A DNA stretch of 22,356 nucleotides from an uncultured Butyrivibrio sp. (lineage in GTDB: Bacteria; Bacillota; Clostridia; Lachnospirales; Lachnospiraceae): assembly GCA_910577605.1 (NCBI GenBank), contig CAJTON010000004.1, positions 23,429 to 45,784 of the forward strand, read 5' to 3'. The notes under the pieces are model-generated. The model saw only the letters and a list, made by a program, of their open reading frames with translations. It made no database searches and was not told the origin of the DNA. Positions 8,211 through 15,555 of this stretch are shown piece after piece (within the stretch, counting starts at the first letter, position 1; each line of letters opens with the position of its first letter). A program made the position numbers and the translations under genes.

Positions 8211-8922
8211 TTACGATTCTATAATAATCAGTGAAATATTGTCCTTTCCGCCATGCGCGTTCGCCAAATCTACCAGTGTTCTCGCCTTCTCGCTTATCTC
8301 ACGTCTGGAAGAAAGCACCGAAGCGATCTGACTGTCCTCCACCATATTGGACAGACCGTCAGAGCACATTATTATTATGTCGTCCTTGCCAAGCTCCACC
8401 TCAAAAAAGTCCGCCATGACCTCTTCCGAGCCTCCTATGGCCCTCGTTATGACATTCCTGCGTTCATGTGTCCTTGCCTCTTCCCTCGCTATGGTGCCGT
8501 TCGTCACCATCTCCTCCACAAGGGAATGGTCCCTCGTGACCTGACGCAGTCCGTCTCCTAATACATACAGCCTGCTGTCTCCGACATTCGCCACATAGAC
8601 CGACCTGCCTATTATAGTCGCAGCTACAAACGTAGTACCCATTCCCGTATAATCAGGAGATGTGGCAGCAAGCTCAACAAGCCTGCCGTTCGTGTATTTA
8701 ATTGCGTCTGAGATCACCGTTATGGGATTGTCGCTCTTCGCCGACCTCGCATGCTCGACAAAAGTCTGGACAGAAAACTTGGACGCCAGATCCCCCGCCT
8801 TGTGGCCTCCCATTCCGTCCGCCACAATGAACAGATTCGGCAGGAAACTGCGTTGGCTTTAAAACCATCGCCACAAAGCGGATTGTCTTACCCACATCCG
8901 TTAAAGCGTAAGCTTCTATCAT
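8211..8922 (-). pseudogene. stp: PP2C-type Ser/Thr phosphatase, frame-broken at the N-terminus
   Basis: This is the partner phosphatase of PrkC. Start ATG at 8922 has AAAGGAG in front and gives the expected MIEAYALTDVGKT, after which the frame is lost. From 8825 downward an intact frame gives ADGMGGHKAGD, GMGTTFVAAT, VANVGDSRLY, SDGLSNMVED and GKDNISLI, the rest of the PP2C domain. Between them (about 8839-8888) a third frame reads DNPLCGDGFKANAVS, which looks like native sequence. The simplest reading is two lesions: a small deletion near 8882-8888 that removes the conserved R..N(E/Q)D motif with its metal-binding Asp, and a 1-base loss near 8840-8845 (TCC-CTG to TCCTG). It is either a real inactivation or an assembly error. 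A shortened product could start at GTG 8825. Confidence 0.8.
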
Positions 8923-9015
8923 TTCTGCTCCTTTAGATGTTCGCCGCTGTATCATTTTGTACGCCTCCCGCAGGCGGCGTCCGCACTTATGCACATTACT
9001 TTATAGTACCTGAAT

Positions 9016-9044
9016 ATTTTATCACAACCAAAAGTAAAGGACAA
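9016..9044 (-). promoter_or_regulatory. Promoter for the stp-prkC-rsgA-rpe-thiN operon
   Basis: On the minus strand TTGTCC (complement of 9039-9044) and TAAAAT (complement of 9016-9021) are 17 bp apart. The leader of about 90 nt includes a GC-rich hairpin (complement of about 8964-8983). It probably marks the last host sequence before the phage-like element. Confidence 0.6.
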
Positions 9045-9124
9045 GTACAATATTTTTCGCCATTTAAAAATATTTGAAACATTTACATATTATACCTGTC
9101 TGCGCGCGTCCCCCGCCGTTCCTT

Positions 9125-9499
9125 TTATCTTCCTTGAAATGTACGGCACGCGCCGCCGCCCGTCTTCGTGCATTCCATTTCTCTTCGGGCGTATTTCCTC
9201 GCGTCACTGAGAATCTTTTTCCATGTTTTGCCGCATCTGATGATCCTAACGCCGTATTCGCAAACAGGGAGCCTCTGCGCCCATCTGTGCGCGATCTCCA
9301 AAGCTTTTGTGCGGCTTCTGGTATATTTGCAGCCTCCCCACATCTCGACCACCTTTGCAGACCAAAGCCCGCCGTCCGCATATCCCGCTTTACATCCTCC
9401 GCCAAAAGAAACGCACGACAGATTCTCTATCGCCTGCAGATGCGCCACTCTGTACTGGTCCTTTGTTTCCAAAATATAAATGCCGTTGTCCGCGCTCAT
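9125..9499 (-). CDS. Small phage protein of unknown function (MSADNGIYIL family)
   Basis: A protein of 124 residues beginning MSADNGIYILETKDQYRV. I chose this ATG (9499), not the one 18 bp upstream, because GGAGGG sits 6 bp before it and because proteins with the same opening (ADNGIYIL...YRV..LQAIENL) are common in phages and metagenomic phage contigs. The second half keeps a pattern of aromatic and charged residues (EMWGGCKYTRSRTKALEIAH, then CEYGVRII). It has no membrane segment. It follows the DUF262 gene by 14 bp in the same direction and is probably co-transcribed. The function is unknown; the last gene of this arm lies next to the host promoter region. Confidence 0.65.
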   Translation of the reverse strand: MSADNGIYILETKDQYRVAHLQAIENLSCVSFGGGCKAGYADGGLWSAKVVEMWGGCKYTRSRTKALEIAHRWAQRLPVCEYGVRIIRCGKTWKKILSDARKYARREMECTKTGGGACRTFQGR

Positions 9500-9513
9500 C
9501 CCATGCCCTCCGT

Positions 9514-10935
9514 TCATAATGATTTTCCGGCGGCGTACCGCTCAAAATCCGTTTTCATGCGGATAAAGTTTTTCTTCTGATCCGCAATATACCTGTCGTT
9601 TTTTGCTGCGTATTCCTTGAGCCAGTCGTCCAGATTAACGTCGTTTTTATATGAATAGACCATCATCGCCAGAAGCGAGGGCCTGTTTTCGCGTGCCAGA
9701 ATTCCCGAACCGTCCTTCACTGTTTTGGCAATCAGATCGTCCAATGACTCGATGTAAAAATCCATATCCTCATGCAGCTCGCCCGCGTCAATCTCAAGCA
9801 TCTTCGCGGCAAATTCCTCAAGCTCATCCCGTCCTGCCGGCGCTGACGAAACCTTCAGGAATCCGCTCAGCAGACATTCAAGAATCTCGAGCTTTCTTAC
9901 GATAACGCTTTTATCCTTGGTCGATCTGTTTTTATCAATGTCTACGAACGATTCGCCGTTAAATTTCCTTTCCCACATTCTGTCAGCCTTATAGCTTCTT
10001 ATAAAATCCGCGAAACTCTCGTCCGGCAGGTTATACGACGTGAATTTATCAAAAAGCGTGAACCAGATAAACGAATCCTTCGACGTGAAAATGTCTCCGA
10101 AACTTTCATCATAAACCGCTTCAAGCCTGTTGAGGTTATCGTTAAGCCTGTCAAATTCCTGCTTTGACGAATTTCTGTTAAGAAATTCTCCCATATTCCG
10201 ACTCTGCTTCTGCCATTTGTCAAGATGAAACATACACATAACGGATTCAGTCACGATCCGCTCAATGGTCCCGTTGTTTCTCTCCATCTCCTTGTAGACG
10301 TCGTTTTTGAAAAATCTGTTGTTGAGCGAAACTCTTTTTACTTCCTTCGCGATATTGTCCATGAACGTGACCGCGTTTTCGGAGGCGTTCATGGATTTCT
10401 GTTTGTTGTAGCGCCTTATGTGATATCCGATTTCCTCGTCGGTACAGTCGAGATGCTTGACCATATCTATCTTGTAATTATTGAATTTTTCTTTAAGCTC
10501 TATGGGAAGGTCGCAGTAGAATTTGCCGCGCAAATCGTATTCCACAAGCTCGTAATCGTAATTTCCGTATTCGTCCTTAATTATATTTCCCTTCGCGTCC
10601 CGCTTTGCCGACTGATATGTAACCGTGGGAAATTCCACGTTTTTACCGAGCTTGAATCCTCCGTTAAGATAGGAATTAAGCGTCGTCAGCCTTTGCAGTC
10701 CGTCGATCACCCACAGCACGACGCCGTTGTTTGTCAGCTGCTCGCACACCTTTATTGAATCTATATCCTCGTCTTTAAGAACGGAAGCGATAAGCCCCTC
10801 TTTGTCGCTGCCGCTCCACCTTCCGGGCTTTCTCTGAAGCGGATGGTCCTTTCTCAGCTCGCCCCTCTCAAACATATTCTGCACTGTCGAATTCATCAGC
10901 GCGTCCTTTACTCTTTTGTCTCTTACCAAATCCAT
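9514..10935 (-). CDS. DUF262 (ParB/GmrSD-N-like) protein
   Basis: A 473-residue protein with the DUF262 hallmark: a HPLQRKPGRWS segment (residues 31-41, equivalent to the family's PxYQRxxxW) and DGLQRLTTL starting at residue 78 (family DGQQRLTTL). DUF262 belongs to the ParB/sulfiredoxin-like fold and can bind or hydrolyse nucleotides or cut DNA; it is the N-terminal domain of the GmrSD restriction enzymes. The rest (about 120-473) is helical and charged without the C-terminal HNH domain (DUF1524) of GmrD, so a restriction role is not supported. It is translated from a family-A leader (10946-11001) placed right after the sigma-like gene. In phages, such proteins may act on DNA or in host takeover; the specific role is unknown. 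Confidence 0.8.
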   Translation of the reverse strand: MDLVRDKRVKDALMNSTVQNMFERGELRKDHPLQRKPGRWSGSDKEGLIASVLKDEDIDSIKVCEQLTNNGVVLWVIDGLQRLTTLNSYLNGGFKLGKNVEFPTVTYQSAKRDAKGNIIKDEYGNYDYELVEYDLRGKFYCDLPIELKEKFNNYKIDMVKHLDCTDEEIGYHIRRYNKQKSMNASENAVTFMDNIAKEVKRVSLNNRFFKNDVYKEMERNNGTIERIVTESVMCMFHLDKWQKQSRNMGEFLNRNSSKQEFDRLNDNLNRLEAVYDESFGDIFTSKDSFIWFTLFDKFTSYNLPDESFADFIRSYKADRMWERKFNGESFVDIDKNRSTKDKSVIVRKLEILECLLSGFLKVSSAPAGRDELEEFAAKMLEIDAGELHEDMDFYIESLDDLIAKTVKDGSGILARENRPSLLAMMVYSYKNDVNLDDWLKEYAAKNDRYIADQKKNFIRMKTDFERYAAGKSL

Positions 10936-10945
10936 TATCCGTTTT

Positions 10946-11001
10946 ATCCTTTCATTGATACTGCGCCTTCCTCCCGCGCATAGCGGTGTCCCCTAAGGGA
11001 G
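10946..11001 (-). promoter_or_regulatory. Family-A structured 5' leader, copy 6 (DUF262 gene)
   Basis: On the minus strand: TCCC-TTA-GGGGA hairpin (complement of 10989-11000), linker CACCGCTA, hairpin TGCGC/GCGCA (complements of 10976-10980 and 10962-10966), then GTATCAATGAAAGGAT. The last part matches copy 1 (GTATATATGAAAGGAT) closely, while the stems differ and still pair. It fills the whole gap between the sigma-like stop codon and the DUF262 start. Confidence 0.6.
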
Positions 11002-11003
11002 CG

Positions 11004-11558
11004 TTAGAACAGCACAGATATATTCTCGTACGAACGCATTCCGTTTATAGCGTCTGCGTATTCCTTCTTGGTTATATTAAGCATATCCATTATCTCTCCC
11101 GCCTTGTAGGACGCCGCCAAGAGCGCCGCCACACGCCGCTGCCGTTTCGACAATCTGTCAAGGTATTTCGCGATTTTGACGGTATCGGCATTCTCCTCCC
11201 CGAAAACTGCCGTTTCCATATTAAAGCTGTCCGCGATCACGTCTTTTATGGTATAATCTCCGTCGTCTCCGACAGGCGTGTCTATCGAAACCGCCATTCT
11301 GTCAGCCTTGCGCTTCTGCCTGTTCCTTCTTGTCATCTCCGTCTTGATGCCGTTTGACAGACAGGAATACAAAAAAGCGTCAAACGGCTGTGAGTCGTCG
11401 TACCGCTTCAGCGCCCTCGCAAAAATCTCATTCGCCAGCGAGTAGAAATCGTCCTTATCCTTGTCCGATATACCGCCGAATTTTGACAATATCTTATCGA
11501 CCTCCGCGCGCAGCCTCTTTGCATTGTCATCATAATAAATATTAAATTTCCGTTCCAT
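11004..11558 (-). CDS. Sigma-70-family-like transcription factor
   Basis: A 184-residue protein with the two sigma elements that matter. Residues about 40-90 (DFYSLANEIFARALKRYD, FDAFLYSCL, RRNRQKRKADR, then SIDTPVGDDGD) resemble region 2 of phage and ECF-like sigma factors. Residues about 133-175 (LSKRQRRVAALLAASYKAGE, then an ITKKEYADAI recognition helix) form a region 4 helix-turn-helix. The region between is acidic. The protein starts the minus-strand arm of the element. It could direct host RNA polymerase to element promoters. YonO-type polymerases are not known to need sigma factors, so a direct link to the 948-aa polymerase is speculation. A DNA-binding inverted repeat lies in its leader. 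Confidence 0.75.
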   Translation of the reverse strand: MERKFNIYYDDNAKRLRAEVDKILSKFGGISDKDKDDFYSLANEIFARALKRYDDSQPFDAFLYSCLSNGIKTEMTRRNRQKRKADRMAVSIDTPVGDDGDYTIKDVIADSFNMETAVFGEENADTVKIAKYLDRLSKRQRRVAALLAASYKAGEIMDMLNITKKEYADAINGMRSYENISVLF

Positions 11559-11589
11559 TTAACGTTCCTTCCTTTCATGTAAATCAGAC

Positions 11590-11610
11590 GCGCAAATTAA
11601 TTATTTGCGC
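11590..11610. repeat. Perfect inverted repeat upstream of the sigma-like gene
   Basis: GCGCAAAT (11590-11597), 5-bp spacer TAATT, ATTTGCGC (11603-11610). It lies 32 bp upstream of the sigma-like gene start and about 50 bp from the divergent promoter at 11661. It could be an operator for a dimeric regulator or an RNA hairpin in the sigma-like leader; the sequence does not decide. Confidence 0.5.
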
Positions 11611-11660
11611 TAACGCTGTTTAATAATGATATGGGACATTGCAGAAACGCGCGAAATATC

Positions 11661-11689
11661 TTGACTTTTAAAAGCTTGTTATGTAAAAT
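11661..11689 (+). promoter_or_regulatory. Strong vegetative promoter for the rightward arm
   Basis: TTGACT (11661-11666), 17-bp spacer, TAAAAT (11684-11689). It is the best plus-strand consensus promoter in the element. Transcription would begin near 11696 and meet a strong terminator at 11755-11818 before any gene. Confidence 0.75.
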
Positions 11690-11695
11690 ATATGC

Positions 11696-11818
11696 AAACG
11701 CATTTCCGCGTTACAGATTCGCGCCGTTTCAGGCACGGATCCAATCAGTATACGGAAGACCTGTCCGACTCAAAGGTGCTGCAACACCGTTTGAATGATT
11801 TGGGCGGGTCTTCTTTTT
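11696..11818 (+). ncRNA. Candidate small RNA or terminated leader of about 120 nt
   Basis: It is bounded by the promoter above and by an intrinsic terminator. There is no convincing ORF with a ribosome binding site. The 3' two-thirds folds into one long hairpin, so the transcript would be compact. The spacing promoter-RNA-terminator fits either a free small RNA or an attenuated leader for the rightward operon. Confidence 0.5.
11755..11818 (+). terminator. Strong intrinsic terminator ahead of the polymerase operon
   Basis: GAAGACC (11755-11761) pairs with GGTCTTC (11807-11813); inside, GTCC pairs with GGGC, TCAAA with TTTGA, and GGTG with CACC around a CTGCAA loop, giving a nearly continuous hairpin. 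Five Ts follow (11814-11818). The sequence from here to 12040 is AT-rich up to about 11960 and holds a short TCCC/GGGA hairpin followed by seven Ts (about 11931-11951), then leader copy 5. I see no gene in 11559-12040. Confidence 0.8.
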
Positions 11819-11966
11819 GTCCTCTCTGATGATCATTATAGAACATCTGTTCGATTTTGTCAATATAATACAAAATATTTGTTAATATTTATTTCATATA
11901 TAATTCTAATTCTTTCATTGTCCCATAAACGGGATTTTTTTATTTCAAAAAGAGAAATATCAATCA

Positions 11967-12028
11967 GGACCCGTACAACGGGTAAACAGTTCATTGCGCG
12001 CCGAAACGCGGCGCAATTACGAAAGGAG
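11967..12028 (+). promoter_or_regulatory. Family-A structured 5' leader, copy 5 (polymerase operon)
   Basis: Hairpin 1 is ACCCG (11969-11973), loop TACAA, CGGGT (11979-11983). The linker is AAACAGTTC. Hairpin 2 is ATTGCGC (11993-11999) with GCGCAAT (12011-12017). Then TACGAAAGGAG. It has the same order as copy 1, but every stem base pair in hairpin 1 except the CC/GG core differs, which favours RNA structure over DNA sequence conservation. Confidence 0.6.
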
Positions 12029-12040
12029 AACACCTGACTG

Positions 12041-12217
12041 ATGAAAAAAAACACTTACAAAACAGACTGCACAAGATACGGAGGAAGGCTTTACGTCTCG
12101 GATTTCGACACCAGCTATCCGAACGGCAGAATTGCCGAAAGAATCGTAATCGACAGTAAATTTGACGAACAGTGCAGGAAAAATATCGCAAACAGAAGCG
12201 TTTGCAATGCCGGATAA
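12041..12217 (+). CDS. Small hypothetical protein, 58 aa, first gene of the rightward operon
   Basis: ATG at 12041 follows GAAAGGAG (12021-12028) at a longish 12-bp spacing and reads through 58 codons to TAA at 12215-12217. The product starts MKKNTYKTDC, has a core GGRLYVSDFDTSYPNGRIAE and four cysteines spread along the chain (positions 10, 45, 55 and one absent from a clear zinc pattern), so metal binding is not evident. It ends 15 bp before the polymerase start, and GGAGG for the polymerase overlaps its end. It is likely real by position and codon use, but I do not recognise it. A small partner or regulator of the polymerase would be a guess. Confidence 0.6.
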   Translation: MKKNTYKTDCTRYGGRLYVSDFDTSYPNGRIAERIVIDSKFDEQCRKNIANRSVCNAG

Positions 12218-12232
12218 ACGGAGGTATCTGAC

Positions 12233-15079
12233 TTGGAAAAAAAAGGAATTTACATAGCGTCGGTTGACGCCAAGGATATTTATTTGGCCGCGCATTATAA
12301 CGACCAAAGCGAAGACGGTTATAGCCTTAAACAAAAGGACGGGCAGTACAATCTGCGTAAATTCGTGAATACGCTTGATTACAGTCTCGATCTTACAAAG
12401 CTGTCCGACATATATTACAGAAAATACAGAAGAAACGGTTTTGCTTTCAAAATAAAGAAGCATTCATATTCCGTAAATGTTATCAATCTGACCTTTAAAT
12501 ATTCCGTAAAGGAATGGAACCGCATTAATTCGGATACCTATGTGAAATTAGGCTTCGATTGCGGAAAGCTTAAATTTGACGACTGCATCGCAAGAAACGC
12601 TGACGGTAAAATCGTCGGGATAATAACAGGCAAAAACGTCTCCTGCCCTGCCACTCTGCCGAAACCCTTTGTGTGTACGGAGATTTTGGACGGCAATGAA
12701 GACGGCTCGCGCCTGCAATACGCCGTAAAGGGCGAGCCGAAAACCGTAAAGACAGGCGCGGAGCTCAGGACCGAGCTTTACAGGGACGGCTTCGTATGCG
12801 ACGGCATAAAATACTGCCGAATGAAAAGGTCTACCGGTTCGGCGCGCGTGGGAAAATGTCTTTTTATAAATGAAGCGCTTTACAAGCCGCTCCTCAAGTT
12901 CAGTTCGGGCGGGATAAACGTAAAACCCGGACAGGAGATCGACCTCGCCGCATATGAAGGATACATCGCGCTTACCGCCAGCAGCATCATCGACACTCTG
13001 CCGATAAAGCCGGAAAACATCCTGCTTATTGAAGATTACAACAGCATTTTCAACGAGGACGTGATAGAAGTCCGCGATGAAAACGGGTGGCTTAAAACCG
13101 CCGAAAGAAACCGCGAAATAACCAACAGCATATGGGACGGACAGTCGCTGCTTGACGTTTCCTTATTCGGGGATTACGCGGACTGCGGAATGGTTCTGCT
13201 TCGGAACCTCATGTTCAAATCCTGCTGCTTTAACTGCAATATAGCGCGCTGGTTCAAGGACAACAATATAACGGAGGTCTCACAGCTTAACGGAAAAACA
13301 AGGGCCAAAAAAATTGAGGACATAAAGCTTATCACCACGCCGAGCAGCATCAAGTATCTCAAATTCGACACATGGGATAAATGGCTCGACAATCTCTATC
13401 CTGATTTCGGAGTCGTCAAACACGACAAAAAGACACATTTTTTCGGCGGCAGACTTGTTCAGACGCACTATCAGCTTCTGAACACTCTCCAGATGTCAAA
13501 GGAGGAAGTAAGCGAATTTTTAAAGCCCTCTCTGGATTTCGCGCAGATGCTTCGGGACAGGCCTGAGGTCGTAAGATACTATATCAAATACCCTGATATT
13601 GAAGAAGCGACGCCTATAGAACAGCCTATGAACGGCAAAAACGACGTTGTCTACAATCTTATGTGCCTTAACGACGGTTTTTCGAAAACCGCGTATTATC
13701 AGGACTTTCTGACCGACCTTTTAAAATCGTATTACAAGAACCTTAAAAACGGGCATGTCTATGTGAACGGCAACTACTCCACCCTTTTGGGTAATCCGAT
13801 AGAAATGCTGAGACATTCCATAGGAAAATTTGACGGCACAAGTCAGTTAGGGATCGGAAATATCCACAGCACAAGGTTTGAGTACGGCAAAAAACTGCTC
13901 GCAAGCAGAAGTCCCCATGTGACGATAGGCAATATATGGCTGCCGCTCAACTCCGAAAACGAGCTTATCGACCGCTATTTTAACTTGACGGATGAGATCG
14001 TGTGTATTAATTCCATCGGTGAAAATGTGCTTCAAAGACTTTCGGGCGCCGATTTTGACAGCGACGCGGTGCTGCTCACCGACGACGCGCTGCTTATAAA
14101 AGTGACGGAAAAAAATTACGGTATCTTTAAAACTCCCGGCGATTTCGTGTCCGCCCGCAAGGTAAAAAGATACTACACGCCCGAACAGCAGGCGGACCTT
14201 GACATCAAGACCTCCGTAAACAAAATAGGCGAAATCGTCAATCTATCGCAGGAGCTTAATTCTCTTTTGTGGGACCGTATGCATAACGGCGAAGGCTACG
14301 ACGACATAAAGGAGCTTTACTATGATATATGCCAACTGGACGTCATGTCCGGAATCGAAATCGACAAGGCAAAAAAGGAATTTGATATTGATAATGCAAA
14401 AGAGCTTGCAAGGCTGCGCCAAAAATATGATTCAGAGGTCAGGGAATACGACGAGGGCGAGGACGGAGCTTTAATAAAAGGAAGAAAGAAAATGCCGCAC
14501 TTTTTTTCCCATATTTCCAGACAGAAGGGCTATTACGCCCCTGATAAAAAGCATTACTGCAAGTATCACACCTCGATGGATCATTTGCAGACCGTAATAA
14601 ACGGCTTCCGAATAAAGAATCCCTACAAAAAAGACCGCCTGCCGTTCGTATCAGTATTAAACGGCGCGCTCTTCCGCACCTCCGGCGTGAATCAGAAGCA
14701 GATAAACAAAATTTACGGGATGCTAAAAAAATATGCCGCCGACAGAAAGAATCTCTACGGCAGCGACGGTTCCAAGGAGGAAATAAAGCAGAAAGCCGCG
14801 ATTTTAAAGGAACGTCTGATTTCTGATATAGAAAGCGAAACGATAGGCTTTTCAACTTTGTACAGACTGCTGTCGTCGCTTGAGAATAAAGAAAACTCTT
14901 CCATTAAGAATATACTGCTGGAAATTCTTTTTCTCTGCAAAAACGAAAGCTTCAACAAAGCGGTGCTGCAGTCGGCGGGCAGCGTCTTACAGCTTGAGGA
15001 GGGCGGCTCTGACATAAGCCTGTTCGGAATCGGATTTAAAATCACAGAAAAAATGCTCCGTCCGGAAATCACGGCGTGA
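12233..15079 (+). CDS. YonO/RdRP-like single-subunit RNA polymerase
   Basis: A 948-residue protein with features of the two-barrel RNA polymerases related to eukaryotic RNA-dependent RNA polymerases, Bacillus phage YonO and crAss-like phage gp66. The metal-binding loop is GADFDSDAVLL with Asp607, Asp609 and Asp611, the form DxDxD, though the family's usual Gly (DxDGD) is Ser. An upstream MKRSTGSARVGKC block (from residue 197) and the DGQSLLDVSLF...GMVLLRNLMFKSCCFN stretch (302-333, Lys329) fit the N-terminal barrel region. Size is close to YonO. Start is TTG with GGAGG 8 bp before it. It would make phage transcripts from DNA without sigma factors, as shown for YonO; template preference here is unknown. 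All three aspartates are kept, so activity is plausible. The next gene overlaps its stop by 4 bp. Confidence 0.78.
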   Translation: MEKKGIYIASVDAKDIYLAAHYNDQSEDGYSLKQKDGQYNLRKFVNTLDYSLDLTKLSDIYYRKYRRNGFAFKIKKHSYSVNVINLTFKYSVKEWNRINSDTYVKLGFDCGKLKFDDCIARNADGKIVGIITGKNVSCPATLPKPFVCTEILDGNEDGSRLQYAVKGEPKTVKTGAELRTELYRDGFVCDGIKYCRMKRSTGSARVGKCLFINEALYKPLLKFSSGGINVKPGQEIDLAAYEGYIALTASSIIDTLPIKPENILLIEDYNSIFNEDVIEVRDENGWLKTAERNREITNSIWDGQSLLDVSLFGDYADCGMVLLRNLMFKSCCFNCNIARWFKDNNITEVSQLNGKTRAKKIEDIKLITTPSSIKYLKFDTWDKWLDNLYPDFGVVKHDKKTHFFGGRLVQTHYQLLNTLQMSKEEVSEFLKPSLDFAQMLRDRPEVVRYYIKYPDIEEATPIEQPMNGKNDVVYNLMCLNDGFSKTAYYQDFLTDLLKSYYKNLKNGHVYVNGNYSTLLGNPIEMLRHSIGKFDGTSQLGIGNIHSTRFEYGKKLLASRSPHVTIGNIWLPLNSENELIDRYFNLTDEIVCINSIGENVLQRLSGADFDSDAVLLTDDALLIKVTEKNYGIFKTPGDFVSARKVKRYYTPEQQADLDIKTSVNKIGEIVNLSQELNSLLWDRMHNGEGYDDIKELYYDICQLDVMSGIEIDKAKKEFDIDNAKELARLRQKYDSEVREYDEGEDGALIKGRKKMPHFFSHISRQKGYYAPDKKHYCKYHTSMDHLQTVINGFRIKNPYKKDRLPFVSVLNGALFRTSGVNQKQINKIYGMLKKYAADRKNLYGSDGSKEEIKQKAAILKERLISDIESETIGFSTLYRLLSSLENKENSSIKNILLEILFLCKNESFNKAVLQSAGSVLQLEEGGSDISLFGIGFKITEKMLRPEITA

Positions 15080-15447
15080 TTTTACCGCCTGATGCGGCGC
15101 TAAATTTAAGTTACATAGGAGGAATCAGCATAGACGCGCAGAAAAAATACTACAACCAAAACGATATGGCAGACGCCATAAAGAAAAAGACCGGCTGCCG
15201 CACCGACGATATACTGCGAATCTTAAACTCGTTAGGCGACGCGGTAAAAGAAAGATTCGGCGGCAATGACGACTATGTGGAAATAAAAATATTTCCCGGA
15301 CTGAAAATAGTCTCGAAACGCGTCCCGTCGGATAAATCGGTCTCGCAAAGATTAAACATAGGGTCCGGCTGTTCAATATTTATGTCGGCAAACTTCACCG
15401 ACGATTTCAGAAAAAAGGTGAAGCAGATACACAAAAGCATTTCTTAA
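15076..15447 (+). CDS. HU/IHF-like DNA-binding protein
   Basis: The segment NQNDMADAIKKKTGCRTDD, then ILRILNSLGDAVKERF, then DYVEIKIFPGLKIVSKR follows the HU/IHF pattern (two helices, then a beta arm with the FGxFxV-type strand), so a histone-like DNA-binding role in the element's transcription or packaging is likely. The C-terminal half (GSGCSIFMSANFTDDFRKKV) replaces the usual DNA-binding arm end and is specific to this version. Start is unclear: GTG at 15076 overlaps the polymerase stop by 4 bp but has a weak site, while AGGAGG at 15117-15122 stands 7 bp before an ATA codon (15130), the same spacing as for the tail protein at 16341. The first in-frame ATG (15166) would cut the fold. Coordinates use GTG. 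Confidence 0.65.
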   Translation: MILPPDAALNLSYIGGISIDAQKKYYNQNDMADAIKKKTGCRTDDILRILNSLGDAVKERFGGNDDYVEIKIFPGLKIVSKRVPSDKSVSQRLNIGSGCSIFMSANFTDDFRKKVKQIHKSIS

Positions 15448-15555
15448 ACTTCAATTCTTTTACAGTTCTTGCGCGGAGGACGACGGTTCGTTCTGAACGC
15501 CGCCCTCCCCCGTTTCTTTAAAACCACTATAAAAACAAAGGACACAAGATCAGAT

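Noticed and set aside
9514..10935. GmrSD-type restriction system
   Set aside because: Only the DUF262 part is visible; no HNH/DUF1524 nuclease domain is present in this protein or its neighbours.
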